A stretch of 64,000 nt of DNA from contig JAODUO010001367.1 of the NCBI GenBank assembly GCA_025642075.2, positions 1 through 64,000 of the forward strand, read 5' to 3'. The DNA is from Ridgeia piscesae. Taxonomy: Eukaryota; Annelida; Polychaeta; Sabellida; Siboglinidae. The notes beneath the pieces are model-generated. The model searched no databases, had not been told where the DNA came from, and worked only from the letters and a program-made list of their open reading frames with translations. Positions within the stretch are counted from its first letter, which is position 1; each line of letters opens with the position of its first letter. The position numbers were made by a program, and so were the translations under genes. Positions 1 through 11,487 of the stretch are shown piece after piece.

Positions 1-24
1 ACATATACATATACATATACATAA
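1..24. repeat. (ACATAT)n microsatellite, window edge
   Basis: Perfect ACATAT hexamer repeat running off the left edge. The same hexamer reappears at 774-822, on the far side of the adjacent LINE remnant. Confidence 0.95.
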
Positions 25-773
25 ACGGGACTGTATTATTTGGGGGATTTTAACCATGGGGTTTTACAGTGGACATCTCTACAGAGTACCGGGAGAGAGG
101 ATCAAGAGTTTTAAAATTTAGTACAAGATAGTTTCCTTTCTCAACATGTGTTAGAAGCAACCAGGGGCGAGAACGTGTTAGACATAGTATTGAGCTCACA
201 GAAGGGAAATTTTTTATAATGTCAAGATATGTGAGCCACTGGGGTGTAGTGATCATAACCAGATACATTTTTTTCATCAAAGTAAAGGAGAACGGAATAG
301 AAAAATAAAGGGACAGGAAAAATATTCACAAAAGGGAAAATATAAGGACATGAGGGAATATTTAGCAAAGATAGACTGGAATAAAACTGAAGAATAAGAC
401 AGCAACAGAATGCTGAATATTTTAAAGAGTGAAATTGACTGCGTCGTTGACAAATTGTCCCCTTGAAAAAACAGGGGAAACGGTCAAAGAAGAAACACTT
501 ATCGAAGGAAGCCATTAGAAAAAACAAGTACAAGCAAATGATGTGGAAGACAAAAGACATACGGAGTGAAGAAGACTATAGCATTTATAAAGAAGCACTT
601 AATCAAGCTACAGCTGAAATTAGAAATTCAAAGAGAAACTACGAACAAAAAAAGCTTTTAATATAAAACATGACAGCAAAGTTTTTATGCGTATGTTCGA
701 AGTAAACAGAAATTCAGGTAAGGTCGGTCCTCTAGAAGGTAGTGATGGAAACATAATAACAGAGGGGTTCTTT
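25..773 (+). pseudogene. Decayed LINE ORF2 fragment (endonuclease end to pre-RT linker)
   Basis: In pieces across frames this reads as the middle of a CR1/Jockey-type non-LTR retrotransposon ORF2. Around 43-57 there is GDFNH, the APE-type endonuclease strand motif. Around 120-190 there is a LVQDSFLSQHVLEATRG block typical of the endonuclease end, then a frameshifted SDHN (about 250-265), the endonuclease His motif. A Lys-rich linker follows (463-666), and then a KVGPLEGSDGNIITE block (about 720-765) that usually lies just before the reverse transcriptase. In-frame stops (for example near 115) and frameshifts mean it is dead. It is cut off at 773 by a microsatellite before any RT core. Family placement is by recalled motifs, not by search. 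Confidence 0.75.
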
Positions 774-819
<46 letters not shown>

Positions 820-830
820 AAACATATAAA

Positions 831-873
<43 letters not shown>

Positions 874-2303
874 AAACATACACATACACAAAACCCTCAC
901 CCAACACTACATACCAAAATACTAAAAACACTACACACTACATACACACACATACTACTACTTACTACTACCACAAATTTCAACATACCAAAAAAACACA
1001 ACATCTACATACTACTACTTATCACACTACATCTACATCATCTACATACACACATACACTACACATGCATGCACATGCCTGCACTGCACATGCACTACAT
1101 CACATCTACTACTACTACATCTACTACAAAATACTACTACTACATACTACCACTACGTCATCATCGTCATACATACATTAATATATCTACTACATTTACT
1201 ACTCTACGCACTACGTCGTATACTACATACTCATACGTCATAAAACATACATCCATACATACATCTGCATACAAAATACTACATACATACATACATACAA
1301 AACATACATACTCTACATACTACATACATACATACGTCGTACATACATACATACTACACATACTCCACCCGACCACGTCTCTCATTAAAAAACAATACAT
1401 AAAACAACATACATACATACTTTCATACATACATACATACATCCCCTACATACATACATACATACATACAACATACAACATACATACAAAACATACATAC
1501 ATACAACATACATACATACATACATACATACATACATACATACATACACACATACAAACATACGTTATACACACATACATACATACATTTATACACACAT
1601 ACATACATACATACATACATACATACATACATACAAAAACAACATACAAAAATAATACAAAATACATACATACATACATAAAACATACATACATACATAC
1701 ATACAACTACATAATAAAAATACATATATACTACGTCTACTACGTACGACTACTACTACATACATACATACTATATACATCATCATGCTCATACATACAT
1801 ACATACTACATAATACATAATACATAATACAAATCATACATACTACTACCAAAAAATACATAAAACATACTACACATACTAAACTCTCATAATACATACA
1901 TACATACAACATACAACATACAACATACATACATACATACATACATACATACATACATACATACATACATACATACATACATACATACATACATACTACA
2001 TACATACTAGTATACATACATACATACATCACGACATACAACATACATTTCATAACATACATCAACATACATACATACATACATACATACATACACACAA
2101 CATACATACATACATACATACATACATACATACATACATACATACATACATACATACACATACATACACACATACATACATACATACATACATACATACA
2201 CACATACAACATACATACATACACTACATACATACATACATAATACATCTACATACAACATACACATACATACATACATACATACATACACTACACATAC
2301 GCA
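774..2303. repeat. CATA/CATACA/TAC-rich microsatellite block
   Basis: About 1.5 kb of low-complexity DNA on one strand built from A, C and T with almost no G. It runs (ACATAT)n at 774-822, (ACACAT)n to about 890, degenerate TAC/ACA-rich sequence to about 1250, then CATA tetramers with interruptions to about 2300. The many open frames here (poly HTYI, poly VCMY) are translation of the repeat and not genes. Confidence 0.95.
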
Positions 2304-2587
<284 letters not shown>

Positions 2588-2592
2588 CTTAC

Positions 2593-3044
2593 TGCATGAA
2601 CCCGGCGGCCAGCGTACGGAAGTGTTCCCGTCGCGCGTGCATCCAGGCCATCTTCTGTCGCGCCACGTGCCGTAGATGCGTCTGCAGCACCGTGTCATCT
2701 TTGAGGATCCCGATGACGAGGTCGTGCTGGTAGATCCCGTGCAGGAACTCCACGCTCAGCTCTCCGTCGCTGTAGATCTCCTCCAACGTCGCCTGGCCGG
2801 CGTCTGGGTCAACGATCAACAGTCCAGCGTCTGGATCGAGAGCAAACACGGCGTCGTAGATCGCCTTGGCGTAGGCGATCTTTGCCTTGGTGGACACAAT
2901 GTCCCAAGTCTCCTGCCAGCGTCGCTCGATCTCCACCGCATCACGCCGGGAGCACCGTCCGGACACCACGCCGACCACCACGGCTGAGAGCAGGAGGAGA
3001 AGACGAGGCCACTGGCAGACAGCTGCAGCGACGGCCGACGCCAT
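2593..3044 (-). CDS. Extracellular globin, 5' exon (annelid-type, atypical heme pocket)
   Basis: First coding exon of a secreted heme-globin-family protein, normally an oxygen carrier or part of a giant extracellular hemoglobin. ATG at 3044-3042 begins 150 codons plus two bases. Residues 1-29 form a hydrophobic signal peptide; the mature part starts with RCSRRD, matching the early Cys (C31) of annelid globins that pairs with an H-helix Cys. W43 and W47 mark helix A, ALDPDA the B/C end, DDTVLQTHLRHVARQK the F helix with proximal His H126, and HFRTLAAGFM the start of helix G. The exon ends CA|GTAAGT (donor at 2592), phase 2, inside helix G; there is no intron at the usual B-helix site. Oddities: counting back 27 residues from H126 (annelid spacing) puts Glu99 where distal His is expected, no Phe lies in the CD region, and a DPDAG block is doubled. 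The 3' exon is not in the window. Confidence 0.8.
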
Positions 3045-3357
3045 GTTGCCTACGTCCAATGGCGTAGACGCGGGACATAGGGCAGACGGGTGAGGCCGTC
3101 GCAAAGTTCACGTCACGGCACGTCGCCGGGGTTTCAATTTCAGTCGCGTGTTGACCTTGGCGACATCCGGAGCGTCATTGTTGTCATGCACACGCAGTTG
3201 CGCAGTCGTAGCGCAGTGCCACTTCCGGCGGCTCGTCCGATTGATCTGGTCCATGGTTCGTCTTCATTGCCAACCGTTCATGTGTTGTCATCTATACCAG
3301 TGTCGCTTTCATGACCGTGGATGTTCATCAATGTCGCGTTCTTGACATTTTTGTTGA

Positions 3358-3395
3358 TGACGTCATCGCTGTGACAACAAGCTTTGATATATCAC
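3358..3395 (-). promoter_or_regulatory. Possible globin promoter elements: CRE and TATA-like
   Basis: Upstream of the globin ATG on its strand lies a perfect palindromic CRE (TGACGTCA, 3358-3365) close to a TATATC stretch (about 3386-3393). A start site 30 bases downstream of that stretch would give a 5' UTR of about 300 bases. This rests on motif matches alone; a closer TATA-less start is equally possible. Confidence 0.25.
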
Positions 3396-3969
3396 CCGCC
3401 ACGATTACCCATCACTGGAACTCAGTTGGAGTAGGTCACAAGCACTTGTTGTCCGATGACACTCAGCTGTAGGCGCTACGACAAAAGGTACAAAGGACAC
3501 CAGGACAAGCGGTGGCCGATATTGCATTGGTGCTTCCCCGTCGAATCGTCATCGCCGCTCATGTTGTTTATAAACCAACGTCGCTCCAGATGCAAAGGTC
3601 GGGCTTGACGGTGGGCGCGGTGTGTCCACGTACACGCGCATCCAGGCACGTGTACGGCAGCACAGAGGCGGAGACATGCATGTGAACACGCACTGTGATC
3701 ACGCCACGTGGACGGAGCAATGTCAACTATCTCACGCAGCAATACGAATAGAGCAGAACCTTTTTAATATGACCACGTCATGTCTAAGAAGAATAGAATG
3801 GATTTTTGTTAATACGAAATTCTATAATCCGGGCTCATCGTCCTGATGTTATTATATTTCCAAACTCTAATCTATAATTATTATACAAATATGTTGAAAT
3901 GTCCCCTCGCCTCTGCCTAGCTTAATAAGTGTCCGTGAGTTGTGTATCTCAATTCTACTTATAAATATA

Positions 3970-4024
<55 letters not shown>

Positions 4025-4310
4025 ATATATATATATATCTAGTAACATAACTTTGGTTCGTTTTATTTAGTTAGCGTTATCGTCTCACGTTTGTTTACTG
4101 CAGTGCTCTTTACCACTCACTAATAATATATTTCTCAGAATGATTACACGTGTACTGGGTTGTTCCACTAGATTATGATAACGGACGTATTTGATTTGCT
4201 TGTCAAAGTCCAAACATGGAATTAGAGTTTCAAAAATAAATTCATCATATTGGCAACTTAATGATCCCGCATACACGAAGGCATTGTGTTTATACAAACT
4301 CAATTATAAA
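3396..4310. other. Anonymous sequence with (TA)n tract at 3965-4040
   Basis: No exon-like or element-like signal recognised. The part nearest the globin gene (to about 3750) is GC-richer and may hold upstream regulatory DNA; the rest is AT-rich with one TA dinucleotide run. Confidence 0.5.
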
Positions 4311-4632
4311 AGGTAAATGTAAGTTTTTACGTAGCGCAGTATCCAATCCTCACGATTGCTCAGAGCGCTTAACACTTTACTTCCCTGGCAGACCTGTTTA
4401 ATCAGACACCATCTCAGCTTCTCTGGGAAGCATCCAGCCGTTACAATTAATGCCCGAAGGCTGCTCGTACACATACCCCCTACTGTCTATAGCCAGGTAC
4501 TCAGTTACACAGGTGACTGAACTGTAGCAATATAGAGTGAACAAAACTTGCCCAAGGTCTTAACACCGCAGCACAAGATTCAAACCAGTCCTCTTAGTCG
4601 AGAGTCCGAAGCTCTACCCCTGAGCCACTACA
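4311..4632 (-). mobile_element. tRNA-derived SINE, family A, copy 1
   Basis: On the minus strand it opens with a tRNA-like head: a GGGTAGAGC A-box-like stretch, then GGTTTGAATCT, close to the pol III B box. A body shared with 55082-55416 (ACTGAGTACCTGGCTATAGA, GGCTGGATGCTTCCCAGA) follows, then the tail AAGCGCT...GGATACTGCGCTA...TAAAAA. The two copies align end to end with scattered substitutions. The tail resembles the 3' ends of L2/CR1-like LINEs, which probably mobilised it. Confidence 0.8.
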
Positions 4633-4639
4633 ATAATTA

Positions 4640-5770
4640 ATAAATACTGTGTTGTTTTTGTCCTCGGCCAGAAACCAGCATCGGACGTGTATGTTCTTGG
4701 CTACGTGTTTATTATCAGGCATGACGGACTTGTATTGACACGCACCCGTCGTCATATTTACTAGCTCAGTGTCACTTTCTGCTTGCGGTATGTTATTGAC
4801 TTTTCTTCTTGTCCTGGTCCGGGTAACTATAAACAGCATCGCCGTTGTTTATGTAGTCGTTTCAGTGTATGTTAATTGCTATCAATACTCCACGTAGTGT
4901 CGGGGTCAACTTGACTATTGGCTTATTAGTTGTGTATACGTGACTAATATAATATATTAGTCACGTAAATATTATTTACACTTTGCCCTTACGCTGATGC
5001 TAGTAAGTGCATTACGCCTTTTTAACGAGACAGCACAAACAAAATATTAACTATTGCATTGCATTACTTAATAAACACATCCCCAGTACTATTTTTGTGT
5101 CTGTCGCCTACAGAAACGTTATTTACTTTTAATTTTAAGATGACATTACACTGACGTCATCGAAATACCAACCATAATTATTATATATTGTACTTAATAT
5201 CGCAGTATGTATATAATTTGACATTGAAACACGGCATTGGTATATGAAATTTAGGAAATGTGGCATTTCACCTGCCCTTGTCGTTGCCTGGCGACATATT
5301 CGACTTTATATATTGCATGAGTCTCACTAACTCGGAGACAGTGAGAGAGATTTGGGTTTTCTTTCTTGCGATGAACAACATGTTTAAATAAAATAAATAA
5401 ATAGTTTTTGTCAGCTTTGCCTCTGGGATTTTGGATGGTTCTTTATAATTTGTTTGATGACTGGGTTAACTGCGAAGAGGTCACGTGGTCACCCTTATGT
5501 GGCCACAGTGAGCTTGAGGGTTCAAAACTTAATAAATGCAGCGTTTAAATGTATTTCGGACGGACGCGAGTCTGTGTTCGGCAGACGTCAGTGCGGCATC
5601 GGTGGATGCACGGGACACTGCTTGCGGACGAGGCTGGACGAACGTGACGATGACCTATTACAAGTTTCTAAAATAACAAAACTGGAGATTTGTGCGTAAA
5701 ATCGAGCTAATCAAATATCGATGCTATGGCGCGGCGGAAGAATGCAAAATTCACAAACACTCATGTGTAA
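4640..5770. other. Anonymous intergenic sequence
   Basis: About 1.1 kb of AT-rich DNA with no convincing exon, RNA gene or repeat. The short open frame at 5454-5699 matches no family I know and lacks clear splice or promoter context. Confidence 0.5.
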
Positions 5771-5900
5771 AACAATTCTTTATTTGAAAATTATGTAAAT
5801 ATAAGTACAACATGCAATAACACCACAACAATGACAACGATTATACACACATAACTGCCAGAAAGTTTACTTTCACAAACCAACACAAACATAAACTGGC

Positions 5901-6172
5901 ATTGCACAATACTCTGAAAAATATATATATAAGAACATATATTAATGGTGGCACTCTACAAACTGGCTGAGCAAACAGAACACTATAAAGTCAACCAAAA
6001 TGGTGGACACGTTACATTAAAAAGATCCATTATAGTTAACATCAAAAGACATTGCACAATCCTATGAAGTAAACATTATAAGAACATATATTAATATTGG
6101 CACTCCACAAACTTGCTGAGCAAGTAAAACACTTGCTGGACATTACATTAAAACAACCATCACAGTTAACAA
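5901..6172. repeat. 150-bp tandem duplication, two copies
   Basis: ATTGCACAAT begins both copies at 5901 and 6051, a period of 150 bp. Shared landmarks are AAGAACATATATTAAT, GGCACTC.ACAAACT.GCTGAGCAA and AGTTAACA. The copies have diverged moderately. Confidence 0.85.
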
Positions 6173-6289
6173 CCCTCTGCAAAAACCAGCTCACTCATGT
6201 GAAGGGTGGGCCTTCACATACTGCCATGTTGCCGACTTGGCAGACTTCAGCAGTTCGTCTGAAGGCTGAAAGTGAAAACAACTTTTTCC

Positions 6290-6429
6290 TTGCTGTTTGG
6301 GAGGGACAGCAGTGGCAACACAACAGCACACAAGGTGTCCTGGCCAAGGTCACACCTATTGTCTGTACCAATCTTTTTTCGTTGCTGTTTGGGAGGGACA
6401 GCAGTGGCAACACAACAGCACACAAGGTG
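6290..6429. repeat. 92-bp-spaced direct repeat, two nearly identical 48-bp blocks
   Basis: The block TTGCTGTTTGGGAGGGACAG and the following 28 bases recur at 6290-6337 and 6382-6429 with no difference that I see, separated by a 44-base spacer. Confidence 0.9.
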
Positions 6430-6769
6430 GCAAACCGATGGCTTCCAGTGCTGGTCTTACCCTGCCCCATGCCACCCTCCTGCAGCAACGCTAAAATGCT
6501 AGTTGCATATTCGGCAAAATGCACGTGACAACCCTCGGTCACTTTTGCTGATCCAGTGCAGATTCCCGACCCACGCTTGGAGAAACGTTGAGGCATATTT
6601 CTTCTTCGAATTCGCTTTTGGCTTCGCTGGCGCCACGTCGATCCACGTGATTGTTCCCACCCAATTAAAATGCCTGTTACGCTCTTTGGTTGTATTGGTA
6701 AAAAAATTAAGTGGAACAACGCAAATAGCAACTGAAATAGACTAGCGATTTGGAGCGCTGCCATAACGA

Positions 6770-7253
6770 TGTAAATCGCGGATATATTTATTTATAAAAG
6801 GGGCATTATGGGAGGTTACAAAAATTTGAAACTGGTAGGACGAATCATAAACTGGAGATTTCGTCTAACGCGCGGGAGGGCGGGAGATGGGTGAGAAAAG
6901 CGGGAGGCTCCCGCGTAACAGCGGGACACTTAATAGGTCTGCAATTGACCCATTTGAAGTGTGCTATTTTATGATGAGCGGGTTCAGTGCACATTATGCA
7001 GAACAAGTAGAAACTGTGTAATACGTCATCGAGATGTGTGCGGTCACACCGAGAATTCCATTGTCGCGTTTTACGCAATCCGCTCTCGCCGTGGTGAAGC
7101 CGTTCCTTAGTCACGCGGCAGAGTCACTCATAAATACTTCCGCGCGATGTCGTCGACTTATATCGCAGGTCTAACTTTCAACCGTATTTTTTTTAATAAT
7201 CGCTCGTTTTTGTTGCAAAAACAGTTTATCAAGAAAATAGCCTGCGGACATCT
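6770..7253. other. Anonymous sequence
   Basis: Mixed-composition DNA with no recognisable exon or element. Confidence 0.5.
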
Positions 7254-7484
7254 CAGACACAGACACAGACACAGACACAGACACAGACACAGACACAGAC
7301 ACAGACACAGACACAGACACAGACACAGACACAGACACAGACACAGACACAGCACAGGCACAGACACAGACACAGACACAGACACAGACCCAGACCCAGA
7401 CACAGACACAGACACAGACACAGACACAGACACAGACACAGACACAGACACAGACACAGACACAGACACAGACACAGACACAGA
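7254..7484. repeat. (CAGACA)n hexanucleotide array
   Basis: About 38 units of CAGACA, with one phase break near 7352 (AGCACAGGCACAG) and a few CCAGAC variants near 7387. All six frames are open or nearly so, which gives artefactual RHRHRH and DTDTDT peptides. Confidence 0.97.
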
Positions 7485-7489
7485 AGTAG

Positions 7490-8854
7490 CGTCGCACCGT
7501 AAGCCAAAATAGTCCTAGTCTATTGAGTAGATAGGCACCAATCCCCGCGAAAATATGTACTTCCAGACATAGCCTCGATTTACCAGACTCCGTGAGGTGG
7601 CAGCACTTTTCAGCCCCTCAACTCTTCTCGGCGTAGTCACGCAGCCGACCGACAGTCGATTAAGCGAAACTACAGGGCCTGTAAGTGGGTCACGATACAT
7701 GGCGAGACTCCGCGCGACTGGAGCTGAATGGGGGTCTGGACACAAAGAATAATAGTCTAACGATGGATGACAGTTGTGGCTTCCGACTGATGAGTACTAT
7801 ATTAAATGTCCAATTTAATATTGAGTTTATCACACTAGCATAGCCATATAGCGATTTACGGAGTGCAGATAATAAACATGATTTTAGGCCGCATGTGTTT
7901 TTTACGGGATTTGCATTTTACATTGTTGTACGTTGTGGTTTCGATAAGCACGTATATCTGACAAATTGTCTAAATGCATATAATCATAACACATGTATAC
8001 GTTTGCCCCAACCAGGTTGTACTGCGCGAAAAATGGCACTCTTCATTATTAGTCAAGATCGCTAAACAAGTACTTGTCGTTAATGCCATGGCAACCATCA
8101 TAATAATCGATTAAAATTCATGATTTCCGTGATCACTGTCACCGGCAAAATGTTCCATTGCTTCTGCTTGTAATAATCCTTCGGTCAATATAACTGAAAC
8201 ACCCCTATTTGGGAACAGTTCGATTATTACAAATAAAAACAAAACAAAGTCCTATGTGTTAAATCATGGAGAATATGGATTTCCTGCCCCCAACTGCCCC
8301 AGCCTCGTTTTCGCGCGCGAGACTTACACGCCCTATACCCGACATTGCCGAAGCGGCGTCATTTTTCAGTGCAAGCGGCAGGATTTTTCGCTACATTGCA
8401 ACCGAGTATCTACCCTGCAGAGGGCGCCACGTTTATACAAAGACAGCACCGCTATCTTACAATAAAATTTAACGGCGAGTAGTTGGGTCCCGTTTTTAAA
8501 ATTTAACCCAAAAGAATTCCTTTTTCGTTTTCAAATTTGCGAACGAAAAAAAAAAACGAATTACTTTATCGTTTTCTAAAGTGATGTAAGAAACACGAAA
8601 AACGAATTCGTTTTTGTTTTTGCAATTAGGAAGCTTCGGCCTCGCTGCCACTTCGGGTGGCCGGTAAAAGTTGGTAGTTTCGGCGGTATACTGTGGTCGC
8701 ACTGGCGGCGTTTTGAAAACAAACTCGCAGAAATTGCATCGGCGATGTGGCATATCTAAGTACCTATAATGAACATTGATCGTTTCGGCGCTGTTTTTTA
8801 TGTTCCGACAATTTAATAAACTATACTCAACCTTCTGTGATAAACTATTGTAAC
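7490..8854. other. Anonymous sequence; homopurine/homopyrimidine-rich stretch at 8510-8635
   Basis: No gene recognised. Around 8510-8635 the DNA repeats variants of GAATTCGTTTTTC and its complement, giving short imperfect inverted repeats; a similar GAATTCGTTTTTC stretch occurs near 13826. Confidence 0.5.
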
Positions 8855-8882
8855 TTATCTATCTATAGATATAGATAGATAA
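8855..8882. repeat. Perfect GATA-type palindrome
   Basis: Twelve-base arms TTATCTATCTAT and ATAGATAGATAA around a 4-base AGAT loop: a small perfect hairpin. Confidence 0.85.
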
Positions 8883-9059
8883 ATCGATATATGGATAAAT
8901 CGAGAGTAGATGTATTTATTTTGTAACTGCAACTATGTGATGCAATAGTTATTTAAATGTAGTTTGTAAAATATTTGGCTTAGGAGGTCCCTATTGTGAC
9001 TAATAAATAGTCGCTATCATAGGGGCCACATTGGGTTTTGAAATCTTTTATATAATTAT

Positions 9060-9586
9060 ATAATTATTGAATTCCATTGACGGACCATTACGGATAGCCC
9101 AATTGTATTTAAGATCATGCATATTCCTGTGTTTTTATTAGCATTTGCTACTTTACACGTATTGTAAGTAGAGGATGTGTGGTAAAAATATAATACGTTT
9201 ATGGGTGAATGTGTTGCTAGAGTTAATGTTAATTCATTATTAATTTGCTTATGTAGTAATTTACAACTGCACAAGAATGTTTGTATCCGTGGGTAATATG
9301 CTGCTTTACATAATGTATCAATCTTTTTAAACTGTGGTTATGTTTTGATTAAAAAATGTAGGTATTATTTATTGTGTGTGGCGGACTATATCTAATACTC
9401 TTTTTTGAAAATTTTTATTATGTCCTGTGCTGTGTGCTGGTGTGAAATGATTATGTATATTTCTGGTTTGTGTTATCTGTCAATCTTTTTAAACTGTGAG
9501 TGGTTGTGTTTATATTTATAATAAAATTATAATTCATTACACTAAGTAGGTTATCAACATTTGCTTAAATATTAGTTCCATGTGCA
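9060..9586 (-). pseudogene. LINE ORF2 C-terminal fragment
   Basis: The minus-strand peptide at 9056-9274 contains YNT...VANANKNT...WNSI, which fits the C-terminal region of CR1-like LINE ORF2 (YNTR...RTN...LWNSLP). The segment ending at 9586 (AAGTAGGTTATCAAC...ATTAGTTCCATGTG) is the reverse complement of 13752-13812 in the plus-strand LINE copy. It is therefore the downstream part of the same LINE type as 11720-12385, separated from it by a later insertion. Confidence 0.6.
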
Positions 9587-9587
9587 C

Positions 9588-10395
9588 GGGCGTCGATCGG
9601 TGGGGGACGGGGGGAAGCGTCCCCCCCACTTTTCAGAGTGGGGGAGACAGCATAGGAATTGTCCCCCCACTTTTCAGTTCAGAAAAATGGCGGGGCATGT
9701 AGCCTGACTCACCACTCCTCTCTCTTAAAAGCCGCTACACAGGACTAGTAGCTAGACAATAAACTCGCGATATGAAATTCCGACCACCCATTAGAAAATC
9801 GACTAGATACATTGCTTGGCTGGGCCCGGCCACAGCGCGCAACTTAATCTTACTTTAGTAAAATAATAATTATGCCGGTGTAGCGCTTACATTTTCCCGG
9901 CGTTATAAACGAACCGATTGACGTTTCTGCGCATGCGCCAAGCTAGAACATAAGATTTATGTAATTAAGTATCACGAATTTTGACCTGCTCTGAATATTC
10001 TGGATGCGGCGCGCCCCCTCCCTCTGCAGGCACAAGTATAATAACTTCACAGATTACATGAAATAAAAGCCGTAGTATTTATGGGAAATTCTCACAAGAT
10101 TGTACCCGTCACAAATAATGTTTTCAATTTATAATCCGTCGTCTACAAACGAGCCTTACACCACCCTGTAAGACCTGTTATCGGTGTTGGCTTCTGTCAT
10201 TTTCCGTCTGCCTCAATGCTATCGCCCAAGCGACTAATTGCTATCAGCCAAGCATTATATTTCCCTTTATTTTTCGGGAAATACTGCTAAATCCGTGAAA
10301 AATTCATTATAAGTGGCAGTAGATAAATATAAAATCATTAATGTGCAGCGAAAGGACAATGCATTTATGGTATATATACTACGGGTTGTTCGTTA

Positions 10396-10464
<69 letters not shown>

Positions 10465-11487
10465 ACGATCTGTACAAATTATTTGTCGCAAATTAACACG
10501 AGGCAAACAAGTTTTGAGGCATGGTAAATCACGTGACTATAGTGGCCATAATCCGTGACAATGATTTAAACAAACGTAAGATGTTATGGTATTGAACGAC
10601 ATTTTAAGCATCTCTTCTCAGTAATCATCACAGGAGAGTTAACGAACAGCTCGTGGCATTTATACCAAAAATGCTTTGTCGTTTCGCTGCACATTGGTGA
10701 TTTTACATTTACCGTGCATGCGCAGAAACGTCAGTCGGAAAGATTATAACGATCGGGAAAATGTAAGCGCTGCCGGGCTCTATCAGTTTGCATCCTTGTG
10801 TTGATATTAGTTGATGTTAGTAGAGCACATTATAAATTATGACATTTGTGTTTCACTTTCACCCCTCGCCTGCTTGATGCTTATCGCCTACGAAAGAAGC
10901 GGCAGATTCCTGCATTTTGTGTAACGTATTCCCATTTTAGTTAAGACAAATTTCTTTGCCAAAATGTATGACTGACTGGGAAGTTCTACACAGCATGGGC
11001 GTCGACCGGTGGGGCACGAGGGAACACGTCCCCATTTTTCAGCCTGAGGGGGACAGCATAGGAAATGTCCCCCCACTTGTCCAGTTCATAAAAACAAATT
11101 TACAGGCATATAGCGAGACTGATCACTCCCCTGTCTTAAAAACCCTATATCGGTCTAGTAGTAAAATTAATATACGAGTTCAGATATAAACGTCCGATTA
11201 CCCAGTGGAAAATTACTAGATAAATTACTTGGTTGGCCGCAACTTGATCTTAGTCCAGTAAATATTCATCATGCCGGGCTCTGTCAATTTGCACCATTGT
11301 GTTGATATATTAATAGGCAAAACATTGTTTGCCCTGTCACTCCTTGGATTGCAGCCTGGTCGCCCTGGAGAATATTATATCACCTACAGCGGAACCAGCT
11401 GATTTCTGCACGTTGTGTAGTTTGATCCCATTTGGGTGATGACAAATGTGTTTGCCAAATGATGGGATTGGGAACTCCTTCACAGCC
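9588..11487. repeat. Tandem dimer of a roughly 500-bp dispersed repeat, first copy interrupted
   Basis: Two direct copies, A (9588-10997) and B (10998-11487). Both start GGGCGTCGA.CGGTGGGG, followed by a GTCCCC stem-loop, GACAGCATAGGAA.TGTCCCCC, CTTAAAA.CC.TA, ATGCCGG and, at the far end, a GGGAA.T.CT..ACAGC block. Copy A is lengthened by an 893-bp insertion at 9882-10771. The GTGGGGGACG...CGTCCCCCCCAC palindrome suggests a non-autonomous mobile repeat; I cannot name its family. Confidence 0.8.
9879..10771. mobile_element. Non-autonomous TIR DNA transposon (MITE-like), about 890 bp
   Basis: The left end AGCGCTTACATTTTCCCG (from 9882) and right end CGGGAAAATGTAAGCGCT (to 10771) are perfect complements. 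Imperfect complementarity continues for about 57 bases to TTTCTGCGCATGCG. Flanks are GCCGGTGT on the left and GCCGGGCT on the right: a 5-bp exact or 8-bp 6/8 target duplication. Copy B of the host repeat carries the uninterrupted site ATGCCGGGCTCT (about 11272). An internal (TA)n tract lies at 10400-10461. No transposase frame. The 8-bp reading fits hAT or P-type elements, 5 bp fits Transib; I do not assign it. Confidence 0.8.

Larger units (their letters stand above)
5779..6764 (-). pseudogene. Decayed zinc-finger (BED/C2HC-like) sequence with poly(A) signal
   Basis: Minus-strand reading begins ATGGCAGCGCTCC at 6764. In a shifted frame, about 6655-6490, it encodes KKKYASTFLQAWVG...SKSDRGLSRAFCRICN, then a stop and HFSVAAGG. 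This follows the layout of the N-terminal zinc-finger segment found in hAT-like and domesticated proteins (basic run, W, SDRG, AFCxxCN, GG). The stop and frame changes suggest it no longer codes. The segment ends with AATAAA on the minus strand (5779-5784), as for a 3' UTR, and its downstream half holds the tandem duplications at 5901-6172 and 6290-6429. It could be a transposon remnant or a host pseudogene. Confidence 0.35.

Noticed and set aside
2589..3104. Globin start upstream of 3044
   Set aside because: The longer frame opens with TTG, not ATG; ATG at 3044 directly precedes the signal peptide.
6195..6764. 189-residue minus-strand protein as an intact gene
   Set aside because: The zinc-finger-like motif is in a different frame with a stop, and half the frame crosses tandem duplications.
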